Assembly (NCBI GenBank): GCA_017448345.1
Contig: JAFSLP010000100.1
Span: 16,772 to 80,771, forward strand
Direction of reading: 5' to 3'
Length of the DNA stretch: 64,000 nt
Source: Paludibacteraceae bacterium
Lineage (GTDB): Bacteria; Bacteroidota; Bacteroidia; Bacteroidales; Paludibacteraceae
Notes under the pieces: model-generated
Seen by the model: the letters and a program-made list of their open reading frames with translations, nothing else
The model's database searches: none
What the model was told of the DNA's origin: nothing
Shown here: one piece after another, positions 1-6,877 of the stretch
Layout of the letters: every line of letters starts with the position of its first letter
Numbering within the stretch: position 1 is the stretch's first letter
Position numbers and translations under genes: made by a program

Positions 1-254
1 CTGTCTAACGCCAGCTGCATAAACTGCTTCTGGTTAGCCACGGGGTTGTAATCCTCCCACGGGTCGCAGATAGCGATGAGGTAATAGGCATCTTTGTTGG
101 TAGAAAACTCAAACTCCGCAAAGCCCGCCGAGAGGGCCTTTTGCGTCATATACACCTCCACGTCTTGCGTCTCCCAATTCGCCTCGGGGTTGCAGGAAGA
201 GAGAACATACACAAGAATGCTCAAAAACCAAAAGATGCTAAGATTAGTTTTCAT
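1..254 (-). CDS. Lipoprotein, N-terminal part only (runs off the window)
   Basis: Reading the minus strand from the ATG at 254 gives an open frame to the window edge (84 codons). The protein begins MKTNLSIFWFLSILVYVLSSC, a basic and hydrophobic signal ending in a lipobox (L-S-S-C), so it should be exported and lipidated at that Cys. The mature part starts NPEANWETQDVEVYMTQKA and continues with an aromatic-rich segment (DAYYLIAICDPWEDYNP). I recognise no family. Its start overlaps the stop of the upstream hydrolase lipoprotein gene by 11 nt, so the two are probably translated from one message. The frame is easy to miss because it is short and truncated; confidence rests on the lipobox and the tight overlap. 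Confidence 0.6.
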   Translation of the reverse strand, partial: MKTNLSIFWFLSILVYVLSSCNPEANWETQDVEVYMTQKALSAGFAEFEFSTNKDAYYLIAICDPWEDYNPVANQKQFMQLALD

Positions 255-1623
255 ATTTTTCCCGTTCTTCTTCCTCTTGTTGCAAGAGTGTTTGTACTGA
301 ATAAATAAACCGGAGTGCGGTCATGACGTGCGTGCCGTAGTGCCCGAAGTTATAGGTGATATTCGCGTCCGCCCACCGGGACTTGGCGTTGGTGGCATTG
401 GTATAGGGCACCGTCTCGTCGTCCATCGAATGCATGATATAAACGGAGGCTTCCGGCTCCCAGTCATAGGAGAGAATCGAATTGACGGTCATGGCTTTGT
501 ATAGTTCCGCCACTTTCTCGGACCGCTGCTCCATGGCTTCTTCCGTGAGCAGGTTGTGTGTGACCTTGGTGCCAATCAGTTTGTTGATCTGTGCGGAAGT
601 GAAGCGCTTGCTGTTGATCCAGTCATCCATGTGCTCACATAGCCACGGCTGCATCATGTCCTCCATCTTCATATTCAGGTTATTGCCTTTAATCATTCCC
701 TGCAACACCAGCGGAACGGCTACCGGATAACCGGCTGTATCGGTGGTGACGAAGCGCTCGTAGGTGGCTTTCACATCGTACGGACCGCCTCCTGCAAAGA
801 CGCGATGGAGCTTCACATAATAGTCTATATCGCCCGGGTCGTCGAACTCGCTCTCAAGCAGATACTGGACCGCCATCGTAGTGGCGCCTCCCTGACTATA
901 GCCCATCAGGTCGAGCTCCGTTTCCATAGGGCTGCGTCCTACGGCGTTCAGCCATTGCCGGACTGCCAGATACATATCCACCACATTACGCGCCGTGACA
1001 TCCATCACCAGATAGGGATGCACCTTGTCGGCAGTAACGCCGTACCCCATATAATCGGGAATGATAAGTCCGTAGCCGGAACGCACCAAGATACCCTCCA
1101 GCGAGAAACAGTTACTGGGTGCCTCGGCATTGGAGCAGACGGTATAGTGGCTGACGAGAATCATCCGTTTGGGATTGCCGTTCTTGGGTAGCATCACCTT
1201 GCCGGAGAGAGTGACGATGTTGCCTTCCGAGTCAAAACTGGGGTACGTGCCCACAATCTCGATGATATGGTTCTGGTTGCCGTATTTGAGCAGCTCCTGC
1301 AGGATAGCGGCACCCGTGACGCTGCTGGTCCTGCGCGGCGGCATATGCTGCGCCGCTTCGCCCGTGGCGTTTTCCTCCTGTGCATCCGTATATTCAGAGA
1401 CACGCGTGCCGTCCGGCAGATAGCAGTTATAGGGCAGCCCCTGACTCAGATCCGTCACATGGTGTCCGATGACCTGAAACGCCAGTTTGTCCGCGCCTTC
1501 GACATTCCAGAAATCCACCGTCACATCATCGCGGAAGCGGCAGGAGGTGCTCATCAGCAACACGCCCGACAGGAGAAGAAACATCCCCTTCGTCTTACAA
1601 TATGTCCATAGTCCCTTGTCCAT
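244..1623 (-). CDS. Alpha/beta-hydrolase lipoprotein (secretory lipase/esterase-like)
   Basis: A 459-residue protein with an N-terminal lipoprotein signal (hydrophobic run, lipobox L-M-S-T-S-C, Cys28), so probably an envelope-anchored enzyme. The nucleophile elbow G-Y-S-Q-G-G lies at about residues 241-246 (Ser243). Candidate acid and base follow in the order expected for the fold: an Asp in S-M-D-D-E-T-V-P near residue 400 and a His in F-G-H-Y-G-T-H-V near 430. The oxyanion-side segment VSHYTVCSN sits before the elbow. Overall arrangement resembles secretory lipase/feruloyl-esterase-type hydrolases; the substrate cannot be read. The ATG at 1623 is used; an internal Met14 just before the hydrophobic run is an alternative start. 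It follows a beta-barrel gene by 13 nt and overlaps the next lipoprotein gene. Confidence 0.75.
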   Translation of the reverse strand: MDKGLWTYCKTKGMFLLLSGVLLMSTSCRFRDDVTVDFWNVEGADKLAFQVIGHHVTDLSQGLPYNCYLPDGTRVSEYTDAQEENATGEAAQHMPPRRTSSVTGAAILQELLKYGNQNHIIEIVGTYPSFDSEGNIVTLSGKVMLPKNGNPKRMILVSHYTVCSNAEAPSNCFSLEGILVRSGYGLIIPDYMGYGVTADKVHPYLVMDVTARNVVDMYLAVRQWLNAVGRSPMETELDLMGYSQGGATTMAVQYLLESEFDDPGDIDYYVKLHRVFAGGGPYDVKATYERFVTTDTAGYPVAVPLVLQGMIKGNNLNMKMEDMMQPWLCEHMDDWINSKRFTSAQINKLIGTKVTHNLLTEEAMEQRSEKVAELYKAMTVNSILSYDWEPEASVYIMHSMDDETVPYTNATNAKSRWADANITYNFGHYGTHVMTALRFIYSVQTLLQQEEEEREKYEN

Positions 1624-1636
1624 CGTCTATTATCCA

Positions 1637-2293
1637 TTAAAACCTTGCTCCCAAGCCTATGCTGATGATACGCGAGGACGCCATGAAGATGGTGTTGGCG
1701 TCTTTGAGCGAATACATGCCACCGAGGTCAAGAGTCCAGAACCAGCGGTCGTAGTTGGCACTCACGCCCACCACCGTCAGGTTGACGGCGGCACCCACAT
1801 CCGTGCGCTTGCCCTTGCCGTTGGTCTCCGTACCGCCATTGATACCCAGACCGATACCCAGACCCGAATAGATATTCACATTAGGATGGAAGAAATACGT
1901 GAAACGGAAAGTCGGCATAATCACCAAGTTATAGAAATAATGCTTCTTGTCGCGGCTGAGTTCCGTGCCTGCGCCGTTGCGGACCACATTATCCCAGCCC
2001 ACCTCGCTGATGTCAACCATTGCGCCTAACGCGAACCAGTGCGCAAAACGCCGCTGGTACTCCGCCCAGAGGTGCTGGTTGTGCCGGAAACGCTCCCGGT
2101 AGGTCTGCTCATAACTCTCCGGCATAGAAGTGATGACGGCTGTAGGGTTGTGCCACATCAGGCTCTCGAAGAGCTGGTCACCCCACCCTATACGCACCTC
2201 GTTGGGACGGTAGATGAAGTCCGTCTTGGTCTCTGCAAACATGCACGCCGTTATCGCGCACAAGAGCATTACTATGGTGATTGCCTTTTTCAC
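1637..2293 (-). CDS. Outer-membrane beta-barrel protein of unknown function
   Basis: A 218-residue protein with a cleavable signal peptide (MKKAITIVMLLCAITACMFA followed by ETKTD) and alternating hydrophobic/polar strands, ending in Phe (IGLGARF), as is usual for outer-membrane barrels assembled by Bam. Segments such as MPTFRFTYFFHPNVNIYSGLGIGLGIN look like barrel strands with Gly-rich turns. The start codon appears to be GTG at 2293. A -33/-7 promoter lies 30-60 nt upstream, so this gene probably heads the transcript that carries the hydrolase and the partial lipoprotein downstream. No specific family assigned. Confidence 0.65.
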   Translation of the reverse strand: MKKAITIVMLLCAITACMFAETKTDFIYRPNEVRIGWGDQLFESLMWHNPTAVITSMPESYEQTYRERFRHNQHLWAEYQRRFAHWFALGAMVDISEVGWDNVVRNGAGTELSRDKKHYFYNLVIMPTFRFTYFFHPNVNIYSGLGIGLGINGGTETNGKGKRTDVGAAVNLTVVGVSANYDRWFWTLDLGGMYSLKDANTIFMASSRIISIGLGARF

Positions 2294-2321
2294 AAATAGG
2301 ATGATTGTCTTTTTTGCGCCG

Positions 2322-2353
2322 CAAAATTACACAAAAAAAACGGAATACGCAAA
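2322..2353 (-). promoter_or_regulatory. Bacteroidota-type promoter for the beta-barrel gene
   Basis: On the minus strand TTTG (2350-2353), a 20-nt spacer, then TAATTTTG (2322-2329). This matches the primary sigma factor consensus of the phylum (TTTG, 19-21 nt, TAnnTTTG). Transcription would begin about 2315, just upstream of the GTG start at 2293. Confidence 0.65.
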
Positions 2354-2387
2354 TCTTTACCGTATTTTTTGCATATTATCTGTCATT

Positions 2388-3044
2388 TTATCGTATTCCG
2401 GCTATTTTATGCAACTGAACGCTCAGCCGCCAGAAGGGATGCGCAAGGATATACCTCACCGTCTCGGGGAGGTTGTCGTTGCGGTCGTCCTCCCATTCGT
2501 CTATACCGCTCCTCATCAGCCATTCGCCGGTGTAATGGAGGGGCTGTAACATCCAATGCTCCGCCTCCAGATGTCCGCGCCAGATGTCCGGGTCATAGGT
2601 GCCGGTGAAGACCACTTTAACCTCATTGACCTTGCACAATGCCAAACGGGCAGGGCTTTCGACTTTCGACTTTGGACTTTCGACTAACTTAGGCGAACAG
2701 GTCACCCAGTCTATTCCTTCGGGCAGCGGGCGTGTGCCGTTGGTCTCGATACAGATGTAGAACCCCGCCTCGTGAAGTGCGTCCACCAGCTCTTTGTCCA
2801 CCTGCAGAGACGGTTCGCCGCCTGTGAGCACACACATCTTCCGCCGCTCGTTGGGCTCGTCGTACAACTCCTGTACTTCCGAGACGATGGCTCCGGCAGT
2901 CATCTCACGGTACTCAGCGAAATCGGTGTCACACCACGGGCAACGGAGGTTACATCCGCTGAAACGCACAAAAACAGCAGGAATGCCGCTGTGTGCCCCC
3001 TCGCCCTGCAAGGTAAAGAATATTTCGTGAACCCGATAAGACAT
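2388..3044 (-). CDS. queE: 7-carboxy-7-deazaguanine synthase QueE (radical SAM)
   Basis: Radical SAM enzyme that contracts 6-carboxytetrahydropterin to 7-carboxy-7-deazaguanine in queuosine/preQ0 synthesis. Just after the conserved FFTLQGEG N-terminus, the cluster-binding motif reads G-C-N-L-R-C-P-W-C (CxxxCxxC), and the SAM-binding L-T-G-G-E-P segment follows. The ATG at 3044 (MSYRVHEIFF) is preferred to an upstream Met at 3059 because it fits family N-termini. Length, 218 residues, is normal. Odd feature: residues encoded around 2655-2687 (VESPKSKVESPA) are written by an 8-nt tandem repeat of the cgactttc type, in frame, in a presumed loop. Last of four que genes in one run (queF-queC-queD-queE). 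Confidence 0.93.
   Translation of the reverse strand: MSYRVHEIFFTLQGEGAHSGIPAVFVRFSGCNLRCPWCDTDFAEYREMTAGAIVSEVQELYDEPNERRKMCVLTGGEPSLQVDKELVDALHEAGFYICIETNGTRPLPEGIDWVTCSPKLVESPKSKVESPARLALCKVNEVKVVFTGTYDPDIWRGHLEAEHWMLQPLHYTGEWLMRSGIDEWEDDRNDNLPETVRYILAHPFWRLSVQLHKIAGIR
2655..2687. repeat. Micro-tandem repeat inside queE
   Basis: Degenerate repeats of ctttcga/ctttgga, about 8-9 nt per unit, four units. They are in frame and encode a Ser/Lys/Val/Glu-rich insertion. The same repeat family recurs inside the TonB receptor gene near 9342-9372. Confidence 0.6.
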
Positions 3045-3065
3045 TAACCCTTGGGTCATTTGCCA

Positions 3066-3404
3066 TTAGTCATTGTCACGCTCATAGATGGCGGTGTTGC
3101 CCTCCGACTCCTGCACGGAGACTTTATAGCAATTCTCCACATGGTCACATATCCAGCGTGCTATGTTCTCCGCCGAAGGGTTGATATCCAACACCTCGTT
3201 GATATACTTATGGTCGAAAGTGTCCTTGACCACCTGTTTGATGTGCGTGAAGTCGGTCACAATGCCGTCTTGGTTCAACTCCGCCGCCTTGCAATAGACG
3301 ACGATAATCCAGTTGTGTCCGTGCAGGTTCTCGCATTTGCTCTCATAAGAGAGCGTCAGGTTATGCGCTGCCGAAATCTCTACTCGTTTTTCTACGTAAT
3401 ACAT
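3066..3404 (-). CDS. queD: 6-carboxy-5,6,7,8-tetrahydropterin synthase QueD
   Basis: Converts 7,8-dihydroneopterin triphosphate to 6-carboxytetrahydropterin, the step before QueE. The protein is 112 residues, normal for short QueD forms. Visible signatures are the zinc-ligand His in I-S-A-A-H-N-L, the catalytic Cys with the two other zinc His in K-C-E-N-L-H-G-H-N-W, and the acidic C-terminal substrate residue in V-Q-E-S-E-G-N-T. The ATG at 3404 (MYYVEKRVEI) is chosen; a TTG three codons upstream is also in frame. It lies 21 nt from queE and downstream of queC on the same strand, so it is almost certainly co-transcribed with them. Confidence 0.92.
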   Translation of the reverse strand: MYYVEKRVEISAAHNLTLSYESKCENLHGHNWIIVVYCKAAELNQDGIVTDFTHIKQVVKDTFDHKYINEVLDINPSAENIARWICDHVENCYKVSVQESEGNTAIYERDND

Positions 3405-3425
3405 CGCGTTCAAAGAGGGGTTTAA

Positions 3426-4079
3426 TCAGTTTTCATAAACAGTGTTATCTTTTATACCGGCTTGTGCGAGGGCTTCTTTGCGCTCCCGGCAGGTGCCGCA
3501 CACGCCGCAGTGGTGTTCGCCGCCCTTGTAGCAGCTCCATGTCTCGGCATAGTCGATGTTCAGTTCCTTGCCATGCGAGGCAATCTCCGCCTTGGTGAGA
3601 TGCGTATAGGGTGTAAGCAGCTGCACGCCGTTCCATGTGCCAAAATGGATGGCATTGTTCATCGCCTCCACAAACTCGGGGCGGCAGTCCGGATAGATGG
3701 TATGGTCGCCTGCGTGGTTGGCAAGCATCACGTACTGTAACTTGTTGTTCTCCGCTATGCCGGCAGCGATGGAAAGCATGATACCGTTGCGGAAAGGCAC
3801 CACGGTGGAGCGCATATTCTGCTCGTCGTAGTTGCCTTCGGGGATGGCGTCTGCGCCTTCCAAGAGCGAGGAACGGAAGAACTGCTTGATGAACGGCAGG
3901 CGGATGACCATGTGCGGAATACCCAGTCGGTCGCAATGCAGTTTGGCAAACTCCAACTCACGGTCGTTGTGGTTCGAGCCGTAGTGAAATGAAAGCGCCA
4001 TTCCTATTCGGTATTGGTATTCGTAGAGCATGGTCGTGGAGTCCAAGCCTCCCGATAAGACGATTAGACTGTCTTTCAT
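3426..4079 (-). CDS. queC: 7-cyano-7-deazaguanine synthase QueC
   Basis: ATP-dependent enzyme that turns 7-carboxy-7-deazaguanine into preQ0. The N-terminal PP-loop L-S-G-G-L-D-S-T-T is at residues 8-16. The C-terminal zinc site has four Cys: W-S-C-Y, then H-H-C-G-V-C-G-T-C. Length 217 residues, typical. It sits between queD (21 nt downstream) and queF (30 nt upstream); the spacer to queF holds a cattt-type micro-repeat. With queD, queE and queF it gives the complete GTP-cyclohydrolase-to-preQ1 branch except for FolE. Confidence 0.94.
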   Translation of the reverse strand: MKDSLIVLSGGLDSTTMLYEYQYRIGMALSFHYGSNHNDRELEFAKLHCDRLGIPHMVIRLPFIKQFFRSSLLEGADAIPEGNYDEQNMRSTVVPFRNGIMLSIAAGIAENNKLQYVMLANHAGDHTIYPDCRPEFVEAMNNAIHFGTWNGVQLLTPYTHLTKAEIASHGKELNIDYAETWSCYKGGEHHCGVCGTCRERKEALAQAGIKDNTVYEN

Positions 4080-4109
4080 AGATTTACTGTTTGGTCATTT
4101 ACCATTTAA

Positions 4110-4586
4110 TCATTTGTTTTGACATTTGGTCATTTGCTCAAAGAGTCTTTTGGCTTTGAGCTCTTGGTGCTCCTCATCCGCCCAGTTGGCGAAAGGATAG
4201 ATGCTGATACCGCCGCGAGGCATAAAATAACCGGTCACCTCGATATACTTGGGGTCCATCAGGCGGACGAGGTCATTCAGGATAATGTTGACACAGTCCT
4301 CATGGAAATCGCCATGGTTGCGGAAAGAGAAGAGGTAGAGCTTGAGGCTCTTGCTCTCCACCATCCGTTCACGCGGGATATAACTGATGTATACATGTCC
4401 GAAATCCGGCTGCCCTGTCTTGGGGCAGAGCGTGGTGAACTCCGGGCAGTTGAACGTGACGAGGTATTCGTTCTCGGGGTGTTTGTTCTCAAAGGTCTCC
4501 AGCACGGCAGGGTTGTATTGGTCGCTGTACTGCACGTGCTGGTTGCCAAGCAGGGTTACACCCTGCAGTTCTTGTTCTGTTCTCAT
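4110..4586 (-). CDS. queF: NADPH-dependent 7-cyano-7-deazaguanine reductase QueF
   Basis: Reduces the nitrile of preQ0 to the amine preQ1, which Tgt then inserts into tRNA. The protein is 158 residues, the short unimodular YkvM type. The catalytic Cys lies in [14 protein letters not shown] and the QueF/NADPH motif reads E-S-K-S-L-K-L-Y, followed by [11 protein letters not shown]. The ATG at 4586 ([10 protein letters not shown]) is chosen: it gives the family N-terminus and starts 4 nt after the upstream stop. A longer frame to 4667 would lie inside that gene. First of the que genes in transcription order. Confidence 0.93.
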   Translation of the reverse strand: MRTEQELQGVTLLGNQHVQYSDQYNPAVLETFENKHPENEYLVTFNCPEFTTLCPKTGQPDFGHVYISYIPRERMVESKSLKLYLFSFRNHGDFHEDCVNIILNDLVRLMDPKYIEVTGYFMPRGGISIYPFANWADEEHQELKAKRLFEQMTKCQNK

Positions 4587-4590
4587 TTGA

Positions 4591-5397
4591 TTAGTCAAAA
4601 TTCCATTTGATGCCGACGCAGGGGTTGCACATGAATCCTTTGCCGGTGAAGTTATAGCTGAACTCAATCTCGGTGCCGATGTTCAGGTTGGGGCATTTGA
4701 ACCACCGCCCGATATTATACCACAGCTGCGGTTCGCTGATGAGGACGAAGGACTGCTTCGTCGGGTCGGTATAGGTGCCGGTGGTGCGGTCAAAGACCGA
4801 CTGTTTGGCACCCCAGATATCGAGGAAACCGGAGAAACGCAGTCCCGGCGCCGTGCAGAAATCATCGCAGCCCCAGACAAAAGTGAACTGGAGCGGCACG
4901 CTGTTGCGCGTCTTGTTGTAGTCATCGACGATATATTTGTACAGCAGCTCTATATTGAAAATATTCTTGTAATCCTTGGTGTGGAGGCAGTAGTTGAGTC
5001 CGACGAGTGCGGCGTGGTTGATGCCGTAGCCGCGTATGCCGTCGCCGCCGTTGTAGAGACCCAGACCGCCGTCGTACTCCACCTGTACGCTCAGGTCGCC
5101 GAGTTTGGTTTTCTGCCAGAAATTAAGACACCGGGCTATCTCGCCGTACGCAAGGAAGGGGGTGTTCTTCGGGTCCGAGGGATGGATATTATAGTCAAAA
5201 TCCACGAATGCGAAGGTGCTGCCCCACGGGTCGGCGTAGAAGAGCTCCAAGGTCGTCGTCACGCGGTTGGTACGCTGGTTCCCGCACGCCGTGCCAAGAC
5301 TGCCGAAGTCATAATAGACCTGCAGGTTGGTACCGGCACCCGCCGTCAGCGAACACAGGCACAGCAAGGCGCATAATATGTCTTTCGTCCGTTTCAA
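4591..5397 (-). CDS. DUF5020-like outer-membrane channel (Tsx-like)
   Basis: A 268-residue protein with a signal peptide ([15 protein letters not shown]) and barrel-like strands rich in Tyr/Phe/Gly, ending in a short aromatic strand (CVGIKWNFD). The opening NLQVYYDFG and the strand [20 protein letters not shown] resemble the DUF5020/nucleoside-channel (Tsx-like) group; this assignment is from memory of the family and not from a search. The start codon is TTG at 5397, overlapping the TGA stop of the upstream lipoprotein gene (TTGA), and queF follows 4 nt after its stop. That tight packing points to a linked role, plausibly diffusion of a nucleoside or deazaguanine compound across the outer membrane. 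Confidence 0.65.
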   Translation of the reverse strand: MKRTKDILCALLCLCSLTAGAGTNLQVYYDFGSLGTACGNQRTNRVTTTLELFYADPWGSTFAFVDFDYNIHPSDPKNTPFLAYGEIARCLNFWQKTKLGDLSVQVEYDGGLGLYNGGDGIRGYGINHAALVGLNYCLHTKDYKNIFNIELLYKYIVDDYNKTRNSVPLQFTFVWGCDDFCTAPGLRFSGFLDIWGAKQSVFDRTTGTYTDPTKQSFVLISEPQLWYNIGRWFKCPNLNIGTEIEFSYNFTGKGFMCNPCVGIKWNFD

Positions 5398-6821
5398 TTC
5401 TCCTCTTCTTTCTCCGGCTCATTGACGAGGATGTTCTTCACCTCCCATGTCGGGCAGGTCTGTCCGGCTTCGGTCTTATAGCAGAAACCGATATAAACGG
5501 TCTGGTTGTTCCACGCGCTGAGGTCCATTCGTCCGCTGTTGTAGAAGGTCCAGCTGTTGGCGTCCGGGAATCCTGTGCTCTTCTCGTTGTCCCATTCGTT
5601 CCACGGCAACTGGGTCCACGTGGCGGATTTGACATCATCGGTATAGTCGGTGGACACCCAGACGGTCAGCTGGGTATAACGGCTCTCGTCGGTGGGACCG
5701 TAGTTGACTGCGTGGTCGAAACTGAGGGCGGGAGCGGTGGAGTTCTTCAGTTTGATTTTCGGTGTGACGAACCATCCCTCGCCGTAGTGAGGTCCGCTGA
5801 CATAGGCGGAACCGCGCATTCCATAGAGGTTGTCGAAACGCCAGATATAAGTAATACCTTCCTCAAGGTCGTAATGGTGGAGCGTTATCTTGCCGAGGTT
5901 ACCCTCGCCTGCCACCGCCTGACGGTAATAGGTAGAGAGGTTAGCCGCCCAGCCTTTGCTCAGGACGAACGACATCGTCTCCTCGATAATGCCGGTGTTG
6001 GCGTGCCAAGCCGTGCCGTCGAAAGTATATTCGGTAGCGTGGTAGAGTTTGACGTCGGAGTCAAAAACCATCAGCACCGCCACTTGGTCTTTGACGGCAT
6101 AGGGATGGGTGTTCGCCAGCCATTTCTCCGCCTGACCGTTCGCTTCGGCAGGGAGGACGAAGACCTCCGGTGCAGCCGATGTATATGGTTCCCACACCAC
6201 GCCGTCACGGTAGATATAAAGCATTTCTTTCTCTTTCACAGGGGCACCGGTTTTCTCGGCAAACGCATATTTGACACCTGCCAGATAGTTATCGTCCACC
6301 ATCGGGAGGAAGAGCACCGCCTGCGCCTCGTTCTCCGGGGTCAGGTACTTGGTCTCGGTGTCGCCATAGACGGCTTTGTAATCCGCAGCCTTGAGCTCAT
6401 AGCGGATGGTCTGGTTGTAGAATTCCAGATAGGCGGGTGTTCCGTCGTCGGTGCGGTAGGTCACGTTGAAGACAGAGCCCGGGTCGAGGTGCGGGTATTT
6501 GCCGTAGATAAACGCAGGCACGTACATATCCGCCGAAGCCTCGTTGTTGAAATAACCGTTCTCGCCCACTTGCGTCAAGGCGGCAGAGAAGAGGTCCGTC
6601 TGCTGCGCCTCGTCCAGCGACGAGGCGTAACTCTTGTTGGTGCTGTTGTTGGCGATGGTCTTGTAGTCCTCCGCCGCCAAAGAGTAGTCGTACGTCTTGA
6701 CTACGCTGATCTGCGGGTCGCCGTTGTCCATGTATTTCTCGTCGAAATAATTATCACAGGAGGGGCACAGCCACATTCCGCCGACCAACAGTGCTATACT
6801 TGTTATATTCTTTGTTTTCAT
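5394..6821 (-). CDS. Lipoprotein with C-terminal choice-of-anchor-J-like domain
   Basis: A 475-residue lipoprotein (signal ending L-C-P-S-C-D). The central part is unrecognised. The C-terminal third (about 330-465) has features of the cleaved-adhesin/choice-of-anchor-J jelly roll: an early GWFVTPKI-type strand, SFDHAVNYG, WVSTDYTDD, W-T-Q-L-P-W, and a final YIGFCYKT strand with W-E-V-K-N-I. It lies directly downstream of the TonB receptor and overlaps the DUF5020-like gene by 4 nt. In this phylum a surface lipoprotein following a TonB receptor commonly binds the receptor's substrate, so a substrate-capture role is inferred. The C-terminus is a Glu-rich tail (NEPEKEEEN). Confidence 0.65.
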   Translation of the reverse strand: MKTKNITSIALLVGGMWLCPSCDNYFDEKYMDNGDPQISVVKTYDYSLAAEDYKTIANNSTNKSYASSLDEAQQTDLFSAALTQVGENGYFNNEASADMYVPAFIYGKYPHLDPGSVFNVTYRTDDGTPAYLEFYNQTIRYELKAADYKAVYGDTETKYLTPENEAQAVLFLPMVDDNYLAGVKYAFAEKTGAPVKEKEMLYIYRDGVVWEPYTSAAPEVFVLPAEANGQAEKWLANTHPYAVKDQVAVLMVFDSDVKLYHATEYTFDGTAWHANTGIIEETMSFVLSKGWAANLSTYYRQAVAGEGNLGKITLHHYDLEEGITYIWRFDNLYGMRGSAYVSGPHYGEGWFVTPKIKLKNSTAPALSFDHAVNYGPTDESRYTQLTVWVSTDYTDDVKSATWTQLPWNEWDNEKSTGFPDANSWTFYNSGRMDLSAWNNQTVYIGFCYKTEAGQTCPTWEVKNILVNEPEKEEEN

Positions 6822-6830
6822 AGCATTCCC

Positions 6831-6877
6831 AATTCGTAATTCGTAATTCGTAATTCGTAATTTTTAATTTTTAATTC
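6831..6877. repeat. Intergenic micro-tandem repeat (aattcgt family)
   Basis: The 56-nt gap between the receptor gene and the lipoprotein gene consists of 9-nt units of aattcgtaa, passing into ttttaa units. The same family occurs at 9745-9800 and 63133-63167 and inside gldG and kdsD. Confidence 0.7.

Noticed and set aside
5208-6839. 543-codon plus-strand frame opposite the anchor-J lipoprotein
   Set aside because: Composition is Arg/Val/His-rich as in mirror frames; the minus strand has a lipoprotein signal and correct neighbour overlaps.
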